Below are positions 1 through 7,540 of a stretch of DNA of 25,873 nucleotides, piece after piece. This stretch comes from an uncultured Eubacteriales bacterium (GTDB taxonomy: Bacteria > Bacillota > Clostridia > Oscillospirales > CAG-382). The stretch covers positions 1 through 25,873 of the forward strand of contig URJL01000032.1 in assembly GCA_900548115.1 (NCBI GenBank), given 5' to 3'. A model generated the notes under the pieces. That model searched no databases and was not told the origin of the DNA. It saw only the letters and a list, made by a program, of their open reading frames with translations. The translations under genes and the position numbers were made by a program. How positions within the stretch are numbered: position 1 is the stretch's first letter; each line of letters opens with the position of its first letter.

Positions 1-78
1 CATAACAAAGGTAATGTGAAATTGAATTCCGACCATCGGAATTCAATTTCACGGCGAACACCCGCCGTTAGGCGCAGG
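1..78. repeat. Palindromic repeat copy R1 (family R)
   Basis: The left edge of the window cuts into a copy of the palindromic repeat found five or more times here. The partial head CATAACAAAGGTAATG leads into a perfect 17-bp inverted repeat (16-32 with 36-52) around a CCA loop, followed by the GC-rich tail CCCGCCGTTAGGCGC. It lies directly downstream of the stop codon of the second ABC exporter gene. The stem is stable, but no T-run follows it on the minus strand, so it is not a classical intrinsic terminator. Confidence 0.85.
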
Positions 79-80
79 GG

Positions 81-2075
81 TTAGTCCAGTTCTTTCTTGC
101 CGGTGTACAATTCGTAGTACCGACCCTTTTGCGCAAGCAATGAATTGTGGTCGCCGCGTTCGATGATCTCGCCTTTTTCAAGAACCATGATCGCGTCGGC
201 GTTGCGCACAGTGGAAAGGCGATGGGCAATGACGAACGTGGTGCGGTTTTTCATCAGACGATCCATGCCGCGCTCGATGTGGCGCTCGGTGCGGGTGTCG
301 ACCGAGCTTGTCGCCTCGTCCAGCACCAAGATCGGCGCTTTGCTCAGTGCCGCGCGGGCAATGTTGAGCAGCTGGCGCTGACCCTGCGAAAGGTTGGCTC
401 CGTCGCCCGTAAGCTGTGTGTCATAGCCCTTATCCAGCCGCATGATAAACGAATGCGCGCTGGCGGTCTTGGCGGCTTCGACGACCTCTTCATCGGTCGC
501 GTCGGGTCTGCCGTAACGGATGTTTTCCATAACCGTGCCCGAGAACAGGTGGGTGTCCTGCAGTACCATGGCGATATGCGAGCGCAGATAATCGCGCTTG
601 ATATCTTTTATATTCACGCCGTCGATGGTGATCTCGCCCTCGTCGATGTCATAAAATCGGTTCAAAAGGTTGGTAATGGTTGTTTTGCCCGCGCCGGTCG
701 ATCCGACAAAGGCGATTTTTTGACCGGGCTTTGCGTAAAGCGAAATATTTTTCAGAATCGTTTTTTCGGGAATGTAGCCGAAGGTCACGTTCTTTAATTC
801 GACATAGCCCTTCATGCCGCCTTCGGACGAAAAATCACAGGCGTTCTTTGCATCCTCGGGTTCTTCGGGATGATCCAAAATTCCGAACACACGCTCCGCG
901 CCCGCAAGTGCCGAGAAGATCGTGCTCATCTGTTGGGAAATGTTGTTGATCGGGAAGGAAAAACGACGCGAATACTGGGCAAACACGGTCAAAGCGCCCG
1001 GCATCATGCCCGTCGTACACATCAAGACGCCGCCGATGCCGACCGTCAGCGCATAGCTGATCTGCGACGTGTTGCCCATGATCGGCCCCATAATGCCGCC
1101 ATAGAACTGTGCCTTGAACTGTTTCTCGCGGAGATCGTCGTTCAAAAGTCCGAATTCCTCGACCGAATCCGCTTCATGGTTAAACACTTTAATGACCTTT
1201 TGTCCCGTCACGGTCTCTTCGATATATCCGTTGACCGCGCCGAGCGCCGCCTGCTGACCCGTGTAGAATTTGCGGCTCTTGCCGGCGATAAGCATGCCGC
1301 CCTTGGCAAAGATCGGCACAAAGACAACCGTCACAAGCGTTAAGGGAATGTTGGTCGTAATCATGAAAAACAGCGTTCCGATCAGCGTCACCGCGCCCGA
1401 GATGACCGACACGAGCGAGTTGTCGAGCATGGTGCCGATGTTGTCGACATCGTTGGTGAAACGGCTCATGATCTCGCCCGTCGGGTTGTTGTCGAAATAG
1501 CGGACGGGAAGGCGCTGTAATTTTTCGAAAAGATCGTTTCGGATTGCCTCGAGCGAGCCTTGCGACACCGTCATCATCAGACGGCTTTGCAGATAGTTGG
1601 TAATAACTTCGACAATGTACACGCCGATTAAGATAACCAGCGCAACGAAAATATAGATCATAATGCCGCCGAAACGGTTTCCGTCGATCACGCCGTCGAG
1701 CAGTCCGCCGAAGCGGTCGACCGCGGCGGAGATCACGTTGTCCGACAGCCGCTCCATAAAGCTCAGCCCTTCGCCCGTGCCGCCCGTTACGTAAATGGTG
1801 ATCTTATTGATGATGGGCGCGAGCATAAACGAACCGATAAGACCCGCTACCGCCGAAAGCAGCATACAAAAAAGCACGGCGACAAGGCGGCCTTTGTATT
1901 TTCCCACATAAGAAAACAGGCGCTTGATCGTGTTTTTTGCGTTCTTCGGTTTTCCTTTGCCCATTCCGCGCGGACCGCCCGGTCCGCCGCCGCGGGGTCC
2001 CATCGGCATGCCGCCCTTTGCGGGAGAGGCGGCGGTGTTATACTGTTTTTGCAATTCGGAAAGACTTCTTGCCAT
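81..2075 (-). CDS. ABC exporter half-transporter, catalytically canonical subunit
   Basis: Type IV (ABCB-like) exporter subunit of 664 aa with an N-terminal membrane domain and a C-terminal nucleotide-binding domain. The N-terminus has a Gly/Pro/Arg-rich cytosolic stretch (about residues 17-45), common in this clostridial subfamily. Walker A GSTGAGKTT is near 458-466, the signature is the variant LSQGQ near 562-566, Walker B ILVLDE carries the catalytic Glu (E587), and the H-loop His is H618. It pairs with the upstream gene product, which lacks the Glu and His, so the two should form an asymmetric heterodimer. I chose ATG at 2075, preceded by GGGGG at about 10 nt. An in-frame GTG at 2084 overlaps the upstream TGA by 4 nt and would add three residues. 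Substrate (drug, peptide or lipid) cannot be told from sequence. Confidence 0.93.
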   Translation of the reverse strand: MARSLSELQKQYNTAASPAKGGMPMGPRGGGPGGPRGMGKGKPKNAKNTIKRLFSYVGKYKGRLVAVLFCMLLSAVAGLIGSFMLAPIINKITIYVTGGTGEGLSFMERLSDNVISAAVDRFGGLLDGVIDGNRFGGIMIYIFVALVILIGVYIVEVITNYLQSRLMMTVSQGSLEAIRNDLFEKLQRLPVRYFDNNPTGEIMSRFTNDVDNIGTMLDNSLVSVISGAVTLIGTLFFMITTNIPLTLVTVVFVPIFAKGGMLIAGKSRKFYTGQQAALGAVNGYIEETVTGQKVIKVFNHEADSVEEFGLLNDDLREKQFKAQFYGGIMGPIMGNTSQISYALTVGIGGVLMCTTGMMPGALTVFAQYSRRFSFPINNISQQMSTIFSALAGAERVFGILDHPEEPEDAKNACDFSSEGGMKGYVELKNVTFGYIPEKTILKNISLYAKPGQKIAFVGSTGAGKTTITNLLNRFYDIDEGEITIDGVNIKDIKRDYLRSHIAMVLQDTHLFSGTVMENIRYGRPDATDEEVVEAAKTASAHSFIMRLDKGYDTQLTGDGANLSQGQRQLLNIARAALSKAPILVLDEATSSVDTRTERHIERGMDRLMKNRTTFVIAHRLSTVRNADAIMVLEKGEIIERGDHNSLLAQKGRYYELYTGKKELD

Positions 2076-2080
2076 TTTCC

Positions 2081-3880
2081 TCACGCCCCCTTTTCCGCAA
2101 TTTCTTTGTTCTCTTCGATCGCTTCGATCTCTTTTGCCGCCGCGCCGCTGCTTTCGGTCTGCGAACGGTAGATCTCACGGTATTCCTCGTTGTTTTCCAT
2201 AAGCTCCCCATGCGTGCCGATACCCGTGATCTTTCCTTCGTTCATGACGATGATCTCATCGGCGTCCATGACCGAGGTGATGCGCTGCGCGATAATGATC
2301 TTGGTCGAATCGCGCAGTCCCGTGCGGAATTGTTCGCGAATCTTGCGTTCGGTCGCGGTATCGACGGCGCTGGTCGAGTCGTCGAGGATCAGTATCTTCG
2401 GCTTTTTGAGAAGAGCGCGGGCGATGCACAGGCGCTGTTTTTGTCCGCCCGAAACATTCACGCCGCCCTGTTCAAGCTCGGTTTGGTAGCCGTCCTTAAA
2501 GGACATGATAAAACCGTCCGCCTGTGCGCTTTCGGCGGCGCGGCGAAGCATTTCGTCGCTCGCTTCCTCGTCGCCCCAGCGAAGGTTGTCCTCGACCGTG
2601 CCCGAGAACAGAACGTTCTTTTGCAGAACCATACCCACGCCCTCGCGCAGGTTGTGCAGACTGTAATCGCGCACATTTTTTCCGTCGACAAGAATTTCGC
2701 CCGCGTCGGCGTCATAAAGCCGCGGGATCAGCGAGACAAGCGTCGTTTTGCCGCAGCCCGTCGAGCCGATGATGCCGACCGTGCTGCCGGGCGCGATCTT
2801 CAAATTGATGTGCTCGAGCACCGCGCCCTCGCTGTTTTTGAAATAGCGGAAGGAAACGTCGCGGAATTCGATCTCGCCGCGCGTCACGAGCGCGTCGGGG
2901 TCTTTGCAGTCCTCGTCGGAAATGTCGACCTTTTCGTCCAGCACCTCGGCGATACGTTTACCGCTTGCAAGTGCGCGGGAGGACATGACGAACATCATGG
3001 TCAGCATCATCAGCGACATGAGAATCTGGCTCACATAGCTGATAAACTGGGAAAGATCGCCGACGGGCATGGCGTTTTCGCCGCCGCCCATAACCATTTG
3101 CGAGCCGATCCAAACGACGGCGGCAACCGTAAGATTCATCATTATGGTCATGATCGGACCGTTTAAGATCATGATCTTGTTGGCGGAAATGCCGCTTTCT
3201 TTCAGGTCGCGGTTGGCGTTATGAAATTTTTCGATCTCATAATCCTCACGCACAAAAGATTTTACGACGCGCACGTTCGAAACGTTTTCCTGCACGGTCG
3301 AATTCAATCCGTCGACCTTTTCCTGCATGATTGTAAAACGCGGGAACGCGGTCTTGATGACAAGTCCGATGGCGATCAGCATAAGCGGTACGGTCACGGC
3401 AAAGACGACCGACAGCGACGGGCGAAGCGAGATCGCCATGACCAGCGCGCCGATGAGCATGCCGGGCGAACGCAGACACATACGCAAGAGCATATTGACG
3501 AAATTTTGGATCTGCGTTACGTCGTTGGTAAGACGGGTGACAAGCGAACCGGTCGAAAATTTATCGATGTTGGCAAACGAAAAAGTCTGCACCTTGCGAT
3601 AAACATCGCGGCGGATGTCGTTGGAATAAAACACCGACGCTTTTGCGCCGAAATACGAGCCGCCCACGCCGCCCGCCATCATCAAAAGGGCGGTCAGGAT
3701 CATAAGTCCCGCGATCCCCATTGATTTTGCGGGGGTCAGCGTTCCGTCGGTCGCGCCGTTGATAATTCTTCCGAGAAACATCGGCATGAAAATTTCGCCG
3801 ACGACCTCGACGATCATGCAGAGCGGTCCGAGGATAAAATATAACGTATACGGTTTTACGTAATGAAGCCAGCGTTTCAA
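2081..3880 (-). CDS. ABC exporter half-transporter, degenerate-site subunit
   Basis: Membrane ABC exporter half-transporter of 599 aa with hydrophobic segments over roughly residues 10-300 and a nucleotide-binding domain after about 335. Walker A GSTGCGKTT is at 372-380 and the signature VSGGQ at 476-480 is canonical. Walker B ends ILILDD, so the catalytic Glu is Asp (D501), and the H-loop His is Gln (IIIAQR, Q532). This degenerate pattern matches the non-catalytic half of heterodimers such as TM287/TM288 and LmrCD. Its intact signature would complete the active ATP site made by the partner. The start is TTG at 3880, preceded by AAGGGAGG at about 11 nt; no upstream in-frame ATG fits. It lies 27 nt after the marR stop, in one operon with marR and the second subunit. 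Confidence 0.93.
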   Translation of the reverse strand: MKRWLHYVKPYTLYFILGPLCMIVEVVGEIFMPMFLGRIINGATDGTLTPAKSMGIAGLMILTALLMMAGGVGGSYFGAKASVFYSNDIRRDVYRKVQTFSFANIDKFSTGSLVTRLTNDVTQIQNFVNMLLRMCLRSPGMLIGALVMAISLRPSLSVVFAVTVPLMLIAIGLVIKTAFPRFTIMQEKVDGLNSTVQENVSNVRVVKSFVREDYEIEKFHNANRDLKESGISANKIMILNGPIMTIMMNLTVAAVVWIGSQMVMGGGENAMPVGDLSQFISYVSQILMSLMMLTMMFVMSSRALASGKRIAEVLDEKVDISDEDCKDPDALVTRGEIEFRDVSFRYFKNSEGAVLEHINLKIAPGSTVGIIGSTGCGKTTLVSLIPRLYDADAGEILVDGKNVRDYSLHNLREGVGMVLQKNVLFSGTVEDNLRWGDEEASDEMLRRAAESAQADGFIMSFKDGYQTELEQGGVNVSGGQKQRLCIARALLKKPKILILDDSTSAVDTATERKIREQFRTGLRDSTKIIIAQRITSVMDADEIIVMNEGKITGIGTHGELMENNEEYREIYRSQTESSGAAAKEIEAIEENKEIAEKGA

Positions 3881-3907
3881 AAAAGAGAGCCTCCCTTCAT
3901 GCGGCGT

Positions 3908-4405
3908 TTACCGTTTTGCGGAATCGTCTTTTTCCGCAAAACAGGCAGCGCCCGGGCACTGAGCGCCCATTTTAACAAGATTGTTTTGAATTTTTTTCAG
4001 CGTCGCGGCAAATTGCAAAAGCTCTTCGTCCGAAAGACCGGCAAACATTCCGTTGTCTACCGTGTCAAAAATGTCCCGCGCACGCAAAAGGATATCTCTT
4101 CCTTTTTCGGTGAGATACAATTGGTTGCAGCGGCTGTCGGACTCGGATTCGATGCGGGAAATATACCCCTCGGCTTCGAGCTTTTTTGCCGTGACGGCGA
4201 CGGTCGCCGTCGAGATTCCGAGCATTTGCGCAAGATACCGCTGTGTCGGCGGTTCGTCGCAGCGCTCGATACAGCGCAGCATCATGTGCTGGGATCGGTG
4301 CAGATTCAGCGTTCCGATCCGTTCCTCCACAAGGGTACGGTGCATGCGGTCGGCGTCGATGAAATAATGAACCAGCTCGGCAAGGCGCGGTTTCGGTTCG
4401 GCCAT
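3908..4405 (-). CDS. MarR-family transcriptional regulator
   Basis: A 165-aa protein with the MarR-type winged helix-turn-helix. A helical N-terminus (dimerisation) is followed by the recognition region QRYLAQMLGISTATVAVTAK (about residues 54-75) and a wing containing the acidic/basic stretch RIESESDSRCNQLYLTEKGR, typical of the family. C-terminal helices complete the dimer interface. As the first gene of the operon with a heterodimeric ABC exporter, it probably controls its own promoter and the exporter in response to an exported ligand. The ATG at 4405 has the ribosome-binding site AAAGGAGAAGATT. Several cysteines lie near the C-terminus (CPGAAC), so redox sensing is possible but not shown. 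Confidence 0.93.
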   Translation of the reverse strand: MAEPKPRLAELVHYFIDADRMHRTLVEERIGTLNLHRSQHMMLRCIERCDEPPTQRYLAQMLGISTATVAVTAKKLEAEGYISRIESESDSRCNQLYLTEKGRDILLRARDIFDTVDNGMFAGLSDEELLQFAATLKKIQNNLVKMGAQCPGAACFAEKDDSAKR

Positions 4406-4611
4406 AATCTTCTCCTTTCTCCGCCGCGAAGCGCGCGAAATCGCAAAGCGTTTCGTGCCGCAAGCGTTTGCGGCGCAGCCTTCGGCGGTAAAACCGTATG
4501 CCTGTTTACGGTCAGCATGCTGATCGTAAGTAAGCTTATTATTAGTACGCTAAGTATTATAGACTTTTTTCCCCGGTTTGTCAAGAGGGGTAAGAAAATT
4601 TTTTGCCGTGA
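4406..4611 (-). promoter_or_regulatory. marR-ABC exporter promoter and operator region
   Basis: On the minus strand a perfect sigma-A promoter is visible: TTGACA (4584-4579), a 17-bp spacer and TATAAT (4561-4556). The predicted start is near 4549, giving a leader of about 145 nt before marR. Around the start site are three dyads: TTAGTACGCTAA at 4542-4553, an imperfect AAGCTT-centred dyad at about 4528-4541, and a near-perfect 24-bp palindrome at 4506-4529 with one mismatched base pair. These suit binding of a dimeric MarR protein and autoregulation, although operator identity is inferred. No coding sequence is supported here. Confidence 0.8.
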
Positions 4612-4822
4612 AAATGAATTCGCCGATCCGAATTCAACTTTACCCTATCCGGGTTATGTTAACATAACAAAGGCAAAGGTAATGCGAAATACGAATTTCG
4701 ACCACCGAAATTCGTATTTCGCAGAAACGCCCGCCGCAGGCGCGGCAATCGCTCGCCGTAGGCGCGGCAATCGCTCGCCGCAGGCGTGCAAAAAAAGAAG
4801 GCGTCTCCGCCTTCGTTTTTCT
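4608..4822. repeat. Palindromic repeat unit R2a with upstream degenerate copy
   Basis: A degenerate palindrome (4608-4644) is followed by the perfect 14-bp palindrome TTATGTTAACATAA (4654-4667). Next comes the main hairpin, a perfect 17-bp stem (4684-4700 with 4706-4722) around an ACCAC loop. The GC-rich tail contains a 22-bp unit (GGCGCGGCAATCGCTCGCCG plus two bases) in two tandem copies at about 4739-4782. The unit closes with a hairpin plus T-run (4791-4820). The whole block is repeated as R2b. Confidence 0.85.
4791..4820. terminator. Second (distal) terminator-like hairpin downstream of rplQ
   Basis: GAAGGCG (4797-4803), a TCTC loop and CGCCTTC (4808-4814) form a 7-bp stem. A-runs and T-runs flank it on both sides, so it could terminate transcription in either direction. 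It is a near copy of the proximal rplQ terminator and arose with the tandem duplication of the repeat unit. Confidence 0.7.
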
Positions 4823-4914
4823 AAAGGTAATGCGAAATCGAATTTCGACCACCGAAATTCGTATTTCGCGGCAACGCCCGCCGCAGGCGCGGCAATCGCT
4901 CGACGCAGGCGTGC
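4823..4914. repeat. Palindromic repeat unit R2b (tandem copy)
   Basis: This second unit starts AAAGGTAATG like R2a. The left arm (4832-4847) pairs with the right arm (4853-4869) except that the right arm keeps a TA the left arm lacks, so the copy looks like a recombinant of two family variants. It carries only one copy of the 22-bp tail unit instead of two. It leads directly into the rplQ terminator. Confidence 0.85.
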
Positions 4915-4946
4915 AAAAAAAGAAGGCGTCGCCGCCTTCTTTTTTC
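4915..4946 (-). terminator. Intrinsic terminator of the S10-spc-alpha operon
   Basis: Immediately downstream of the rplQ stop codon, GAAGGCG (4922-4928) and CGCCTTC (4933-4939) form a 7-bp stem with a TCGC tetraloop. The plus strand has seven A before and six T after the stem, so both strands end in a T-run. This is the expected end of the long ribosomal protein transcript and could also stop antisense transcription. Confidence 0.88.
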
Positions 4947-4954
4947 TATTGGAA

Positions 4955-5296
4955 TTAAACCAATTCGATAATCGCCATTTCAGCGCCGTCGCCGCGTCTG
5001 GGACCGGTCTTGAGCACTCTAGTATAACCGCCGTTACGGTCGGCATACTTGGGAGCGATCTCGTCAAAGAGCTTCTTTACAACTTCTTCCTTGGTGATGA
5101 AGCTGAAAGCCTGTCTCTTTGCGGCAAGCGTATTTGCCTTTCCGAGAGTGATCATTTTATCTGCAAGAGCCTGAACTTCCTTTGCTCTGGTCGCGGTGGT
5201 TTCAAGTCTGCCGCTTTCGAGCAAGTAGGTAACAAGTCCTCTGAGCATAGACATTCTATGTGCTGTCGGGCGTCCGAGTTTTCTTGTGCCTGGCAT
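4955..5296 (-). CDS. rplQ: 50S ribosomal protein L17 (bL17)
   Basis: 113 aa, beginning MPGTRKLGRPTAHRMSMLRG, the conserved L17 N-terminus that contacts 23S rRNA near the exit tunnel. The length is typical of short Firmicutes L17 (about 112-125 aa). The conserved LVTYLLESGRLETTATRAKE follows. It is the last gene of the alpha cluster, 33 nt after rpoA, with an AAGGAGGAATTCACA leader to its ATG. A terminator hairpin sits just after its stop. Confidence 0.98.
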   Translation of the reverse strand: MPGTRKLGRPTAHRMSMLRGLVTYLLESGRLETTATRAKEVQALADKMITLGKANTLAAKRQAFSFITKEEVVKKLFDEIAPKYADRNGGYTRVLKTGPRRGDGAEMAIIELV

Positions 5297-5329
5297 TGTG
5301 AATTCCTCCTTCGTTCAAATATCGGAAAA

Positions 5330-6286
5330 TTACTCGTCTTCCTTTTTCAAGGAAAGACCGAGAGACTGAAGCTTCTGGATAACTTCTTCAAGCGATTTTT
5401 TACCCAGATTACGGACACGGATCATGTCCTCTTCGGTCTTATTGACTAAATCTCTGACGGTATCAATGCCGGCGCGCTTCAAACAGTTGAAGGAACGTAC
5501 CGACATGTCAAGCTCCTCAATGGTCATCTCAAGTATCTTGTCCTGCTGCGTTTCTACCGCATCCACGACCGTAACCGCCTTGCTTGCCTCCTCGGAGAGG
5601 TCAACAAACAGGCTAAGGTGTTCATTGAGAATCTTGGCTGCCAGCGAAATTGCATCTTTCGCGGAGATCGTGCCATCGGTTGTCACCTCAAGCGTCAGCT
5701 TGTCATAATCGGTTCGCGATCCGACACGGGTGTTATCCACCGTATAATTGGCGTTGTAAACCGGTGTATAGATCGAATCGGTATAGATCATGCCGAGCGG
5801 GGGTGCGGCAACTTCCGCTTTATTCTTCTCGCCGGAAACATAACCTCTGCCGTGGCTGAAGGTGATCTCCATGTGGAGCGAGCCGCCTTCGCTGACGTAG
5901 GCTAAGTGATGATCCTTGTTCAGAATTTCGATATCCGCATCGTTTTTGATGCAGCCGGCGGTCACATCACACGGGCCCTGAACATCGATAACGACGGTCT
6001 TGCCGGGTGTGTCGCTGAAGAGCTTTGCCGTAATACCCTTGATGTTGAGGATAATTTCGGGAACGTCTTCTTTTACGCCGGGGATAGTGGAAATTTCGTG
6101 AACAACACCGGCAATGCTGACGCTGGTCGCCGCAACACCGGGAAGCGAGCTTAAAAGCACTCTTCTCAGAGAGTTACCGAGGGTCGTTCCGAAGCCTCTT
6201 TCGAGCGGTTCGATGACAAATTTGCCAAACGAGCCGTCTTCGGATGTTTCAGCCGTCACAATATTCGGTCTTTCAATCTCTATCAT
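5330..6286 (-). CDS. rpoA: DNA-directed RNA polymerase subunit alpha
   Basis: 318 aa, assembly platform of RNA polymerase. The N-terminal domain (about 1-225) contains RGFGTTLGNSLRRVLLSSLP, the dimerisation/assembly region that binds beta and beta-prime. The C-terminal domain (about 250-312) contains LDMSVRSFNCLKRAGIDTV and RNLGKKSLEEV, the helix-hairpin-helix region that binds UP elements and activators. I chose the ATG at 6286 (MIEIERPNIV) because GAGGAGGGTTTTTGG precedes it and it matches family N-termini; an upstream in-frame start would add 11 non-conserved residues. Its place between rpsD and rplQ is standard. A short perfect stem-loop lies in the gap upstream (6328-6346). Confidence 0.98.
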   Translation of the reverse strand: MIEIERPNIVTAETSEDGSFGKFVIEPLERGFGTTLGNSLRRVLLSSLPGVAATSVSIAGVVHEISTIPGVKEDVPEIILNIKGITAKLFSDTPGKTVVIDVQGPCDVTAGCIKNDADIEILNKDHHLAYVSEGGSLHMEITFSHGRGYVSGEKNKAEVAAPPLGMIYTDSIYTPVYNANYTVDNTRVGSRTDYDKLTLEVTTDGTISAKDAISLAAKILNEHLSLFVDLSEEASKAVTVVDAVETQQDKILEMTIEELDMSVRSFNCLKRAGIDTVRDLVNKTEEDMIRVRNLGKKSLEEVIQKLQSLGLSLKKEDE

Positions 6287-6327
6287 CCAAAAACCCTCCT
6301 CTTTCTGTAAAATATACAAGTTGTTGC

Positions 6328-6346
6328 ATATCGTAAAACACGATAT
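6328..6346 (-). other. Stem-loop in the rpsD-rpoA gap
   Basis: ATATCGT (6328-6334) and ACGATAT (6340-6346) form a perfect 7-bp stem with a 5-nt loop in the 78-nt gap between rpsD and rpoA. It lacks a T-run and so is not a terminator. It could be an RNA processing or stability element. Confidence 0.5.
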
Positions 6347-6364
6347 AGGGGCGAGGATTTTCTA

Positions 6365-6991
6365 TTATTTCGAGTACAACTCGACGATAAGGTGCTCTTC
6401 GAAGGGGAAGTCGATGTCTTCTCTCTTGGGAAGTGCGTTGACGGTTGCGGTCACATTTTCCTTGTCTACCGTGATCCAAGCGGGAGCCTGACGGTTGTCA
6501 AGGTTTTCGATAAGCGACTTGATCTTAGCCGATTTGCGGCTCTGTTCGCGAACCGAAACAACGTCGCCTGCCTTGAGCAGCATCGAAGGGATATCTGCCT
6601 TCTTGCCGTTGAGCAGGAAGTGACCGTGAACGATCAGCTGTCTTGCGTCTCTGCGGCTTTCGCCGAGACCCATACGGAATACAACGTTGTCAAGACGGCG
6701 TTCGATAAGAGTAAGCAGGTTTTCACCGGTGATACCCTCTTTTACTTCAGCGGTTGCGAAGTAATTTCTGAACTGCTTTTCCTGAATTCCGTAATATCTC
6801 TTTGCCTTCTGCTTTTCGCGAAGCTGAAGACCGTATTCACCTATCTTCTTGCGGGCTGCGCCATGCTGACCCGGTGCGGTGCTGCGTCTGTTCAGAGCGC
6901 ACTTTTCGGTATAGCAACGTTCGCCTTTGGAAAAAAGCTTAACGCCTTCTCTGCGGCACTGTCTGCAAGCAGGTCCGGTATATTTTGCCAT
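6365..6991 (-). CDS. rpsD: 30S ribosomal protein S4 (uS4), zinc-binding form
   Basis: 208 aa, primary 16S rRNA-binding protein that nucleates 30S body assembly. The N-terminus MAKYTGPACRQCRREGVKLF followed by ERCYTEKCALNRR gives four cysteines in the zinc-binding arrangement of C+ S4 proteins. The S4 RNA-binding domain (about residues 98-160) contains RRLDNVVFRMGLGESRRDAR and IVHGHFLLNGKKADIPS. I chose ATG 6991, preceded by GAGGAGGAATAACACA, over an upstream in-frame start. S4 is a known translational repressor in E. coli and B. subtilis, which makes the structured 101-nt gap upstream interesting. Confidence 0.98.
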   Translation of the reverse strand: MAKYTGPACRQCRREGVKLFSKGERCYTEKCALNRRSTAPGQHGAARKKIGEYGLQLREKQKAKRYYGIQEKQFRNYFATAEVKEGITGENLLTLIERRLDNVVFRMGLGESRRDARQLIVHGHFLLNGKKADIPSMLLKAGDVVSVREQSRKSAKIKSLIENLDNRQAPAWITVDKENVTATVNALPKREDIDFPFEEHLIVELYSK

Positions 6992-7024
6992 TGTGTTATT
7001 CCTCCTCAGCAAAAAATGGTTCCG

Positions 7025-7067
7025 TGTTCCGTTTGATCATGCTGCACGAAAATGTGCTTTCGGAACA
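7025..7067 (-). promoter_or_regulatory. Branched stem-loop upstream of rpsD, candidate S4 leader
   Basis: In the 101-nt rpsK-rpsD gap, TGTTCCG (7025-7031) pairs perfectly with CGGAACA (7061-7067) and encloses an inner stem GCAC/GTGC (7044-7047 with 7054-7057). The structure lies some 30 nt upstream of the rpsD start. S4-binding leader RNAs are known in other Firmicutes, but whether this is one is inference from position only. Confidence 0.4.
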
Positions 7068-7092
7068 GCGGAAAAATAATCGTCACGCGGGA

Positions 7093-7497
7093 TCAGACAC
7101 GTCTTCTCTTGGGAGGACGGCATCCGTTGTGCGGAATGGGGGTTACATCCTTGATCATGGTAACCGAAAGACCTGCGGTCTCGAGAGCGCGGATCGCGGA
7201 TTCTCTTCCCTGACCGGGACCCTTGACAAAAACTTCAACGGTCTTGAGTCCGTGCTCTGCTGCTGCTCTTGCTGCGGTCTCGGCTGCGGTCTGAGCGGCA
7301 TAAGGAGTCGACTTTCTGGAGCCTCTGAAGCCCATTTCACCGGCAGAAGCCCACGAAATGGTGTTGCCGTTTACATCGGTAATGGTTACGATGGTATTGT
7401 TAAAGGTCGAGCTGATATGTGCGGAACCCTTTTCGATATTCTTGCGTTCGCGACGCTTTCTGGTTACAGTCTTCTTGGTAGTAGCTGCCTTTGCCAT
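7093..7497 (-). CDS. rpsK: 30S ribosomal protein S11 (uS11)
   Basis: 134 aa, component of the 30S platform that lines the E-site mRNA path. A basic N-terminal tail is followed by the conserved core GSAHISSTFNNTIVTITDVNG, GFRGSRKSTPYAAQ and VKGPGQGRESAIRALE, ending IPHNGCRPPKRRRV, the characteristic S11 C-terminus. The length agrees with the family (about 127-135 aa). It lies between rpsM and rpsD; the 43-nt gap to rpsM contains a perfect 8-bp hairpin. The ATG at 7497 follows GAAGGAGAAACGT. Confidence 0.98.
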   Translation of the reverse strand: MAKAATTKKTVTRKRRERKNIEKGSAHISSTFNNTIVTITDVNGNTISWASAGEMGFRGSRKSTPYAAQTAAETAARAAAEHGLKTVEVFVKGPGQGRESAIRALETAGLSVTMIKDVTPIPHNGCRPPKRRRV

Positions 7498-7512
7498 ACG
7501 TTTCTCCTTCCC

Positions 7513-7531
7513 GTGTGAAGAACCTTCACAC
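7513..7531 (-). other. Stem-loop in the rpsM-rpsK gap
   Basis: GTGTGAAG (7513-7520) and CTTCACAC (7524-7531) form a perfect 8-bp stem with an AAC loop in the short gap before rpsK. There is no T-run. It resembles, in sequence and position, hairpins in other gaps of this operon. Confidence 0.55.
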
Positions 7532-7540
7532 TAAGATACA

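Noticed and set aside
16..52. R1 hairpin as the terminator of the ABC operon
   Set aside because: The 17-bp stem is strong, but the following minus-strand sequence is CATTACCTTTG, without a T-run. It may still stabilise the 3' end, but classical termination is not supported.
1937..3166. A 409-codon open frame on the plus strand
   Set aside because: It lies wholly antisense to the two ABC exporter genes, whose motifs are unmistakable. The translation is Arg/His/Asp-rich with no recognisable domain, as expected of a GC-driven shadow frame.
4608..4946. CRISPR array
   Set aside because: The repeats are tandem palindromic units with terminators, not short identical repeats with unique spacers, and no cas genes are present.
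3863..5449. A 528-codon open frame on the plus strand
   Set aside because: It runs antisense through marR, the repeats and rplQ, and repeats the translated palindromes. There is no ribosome-binding site or family similarity.
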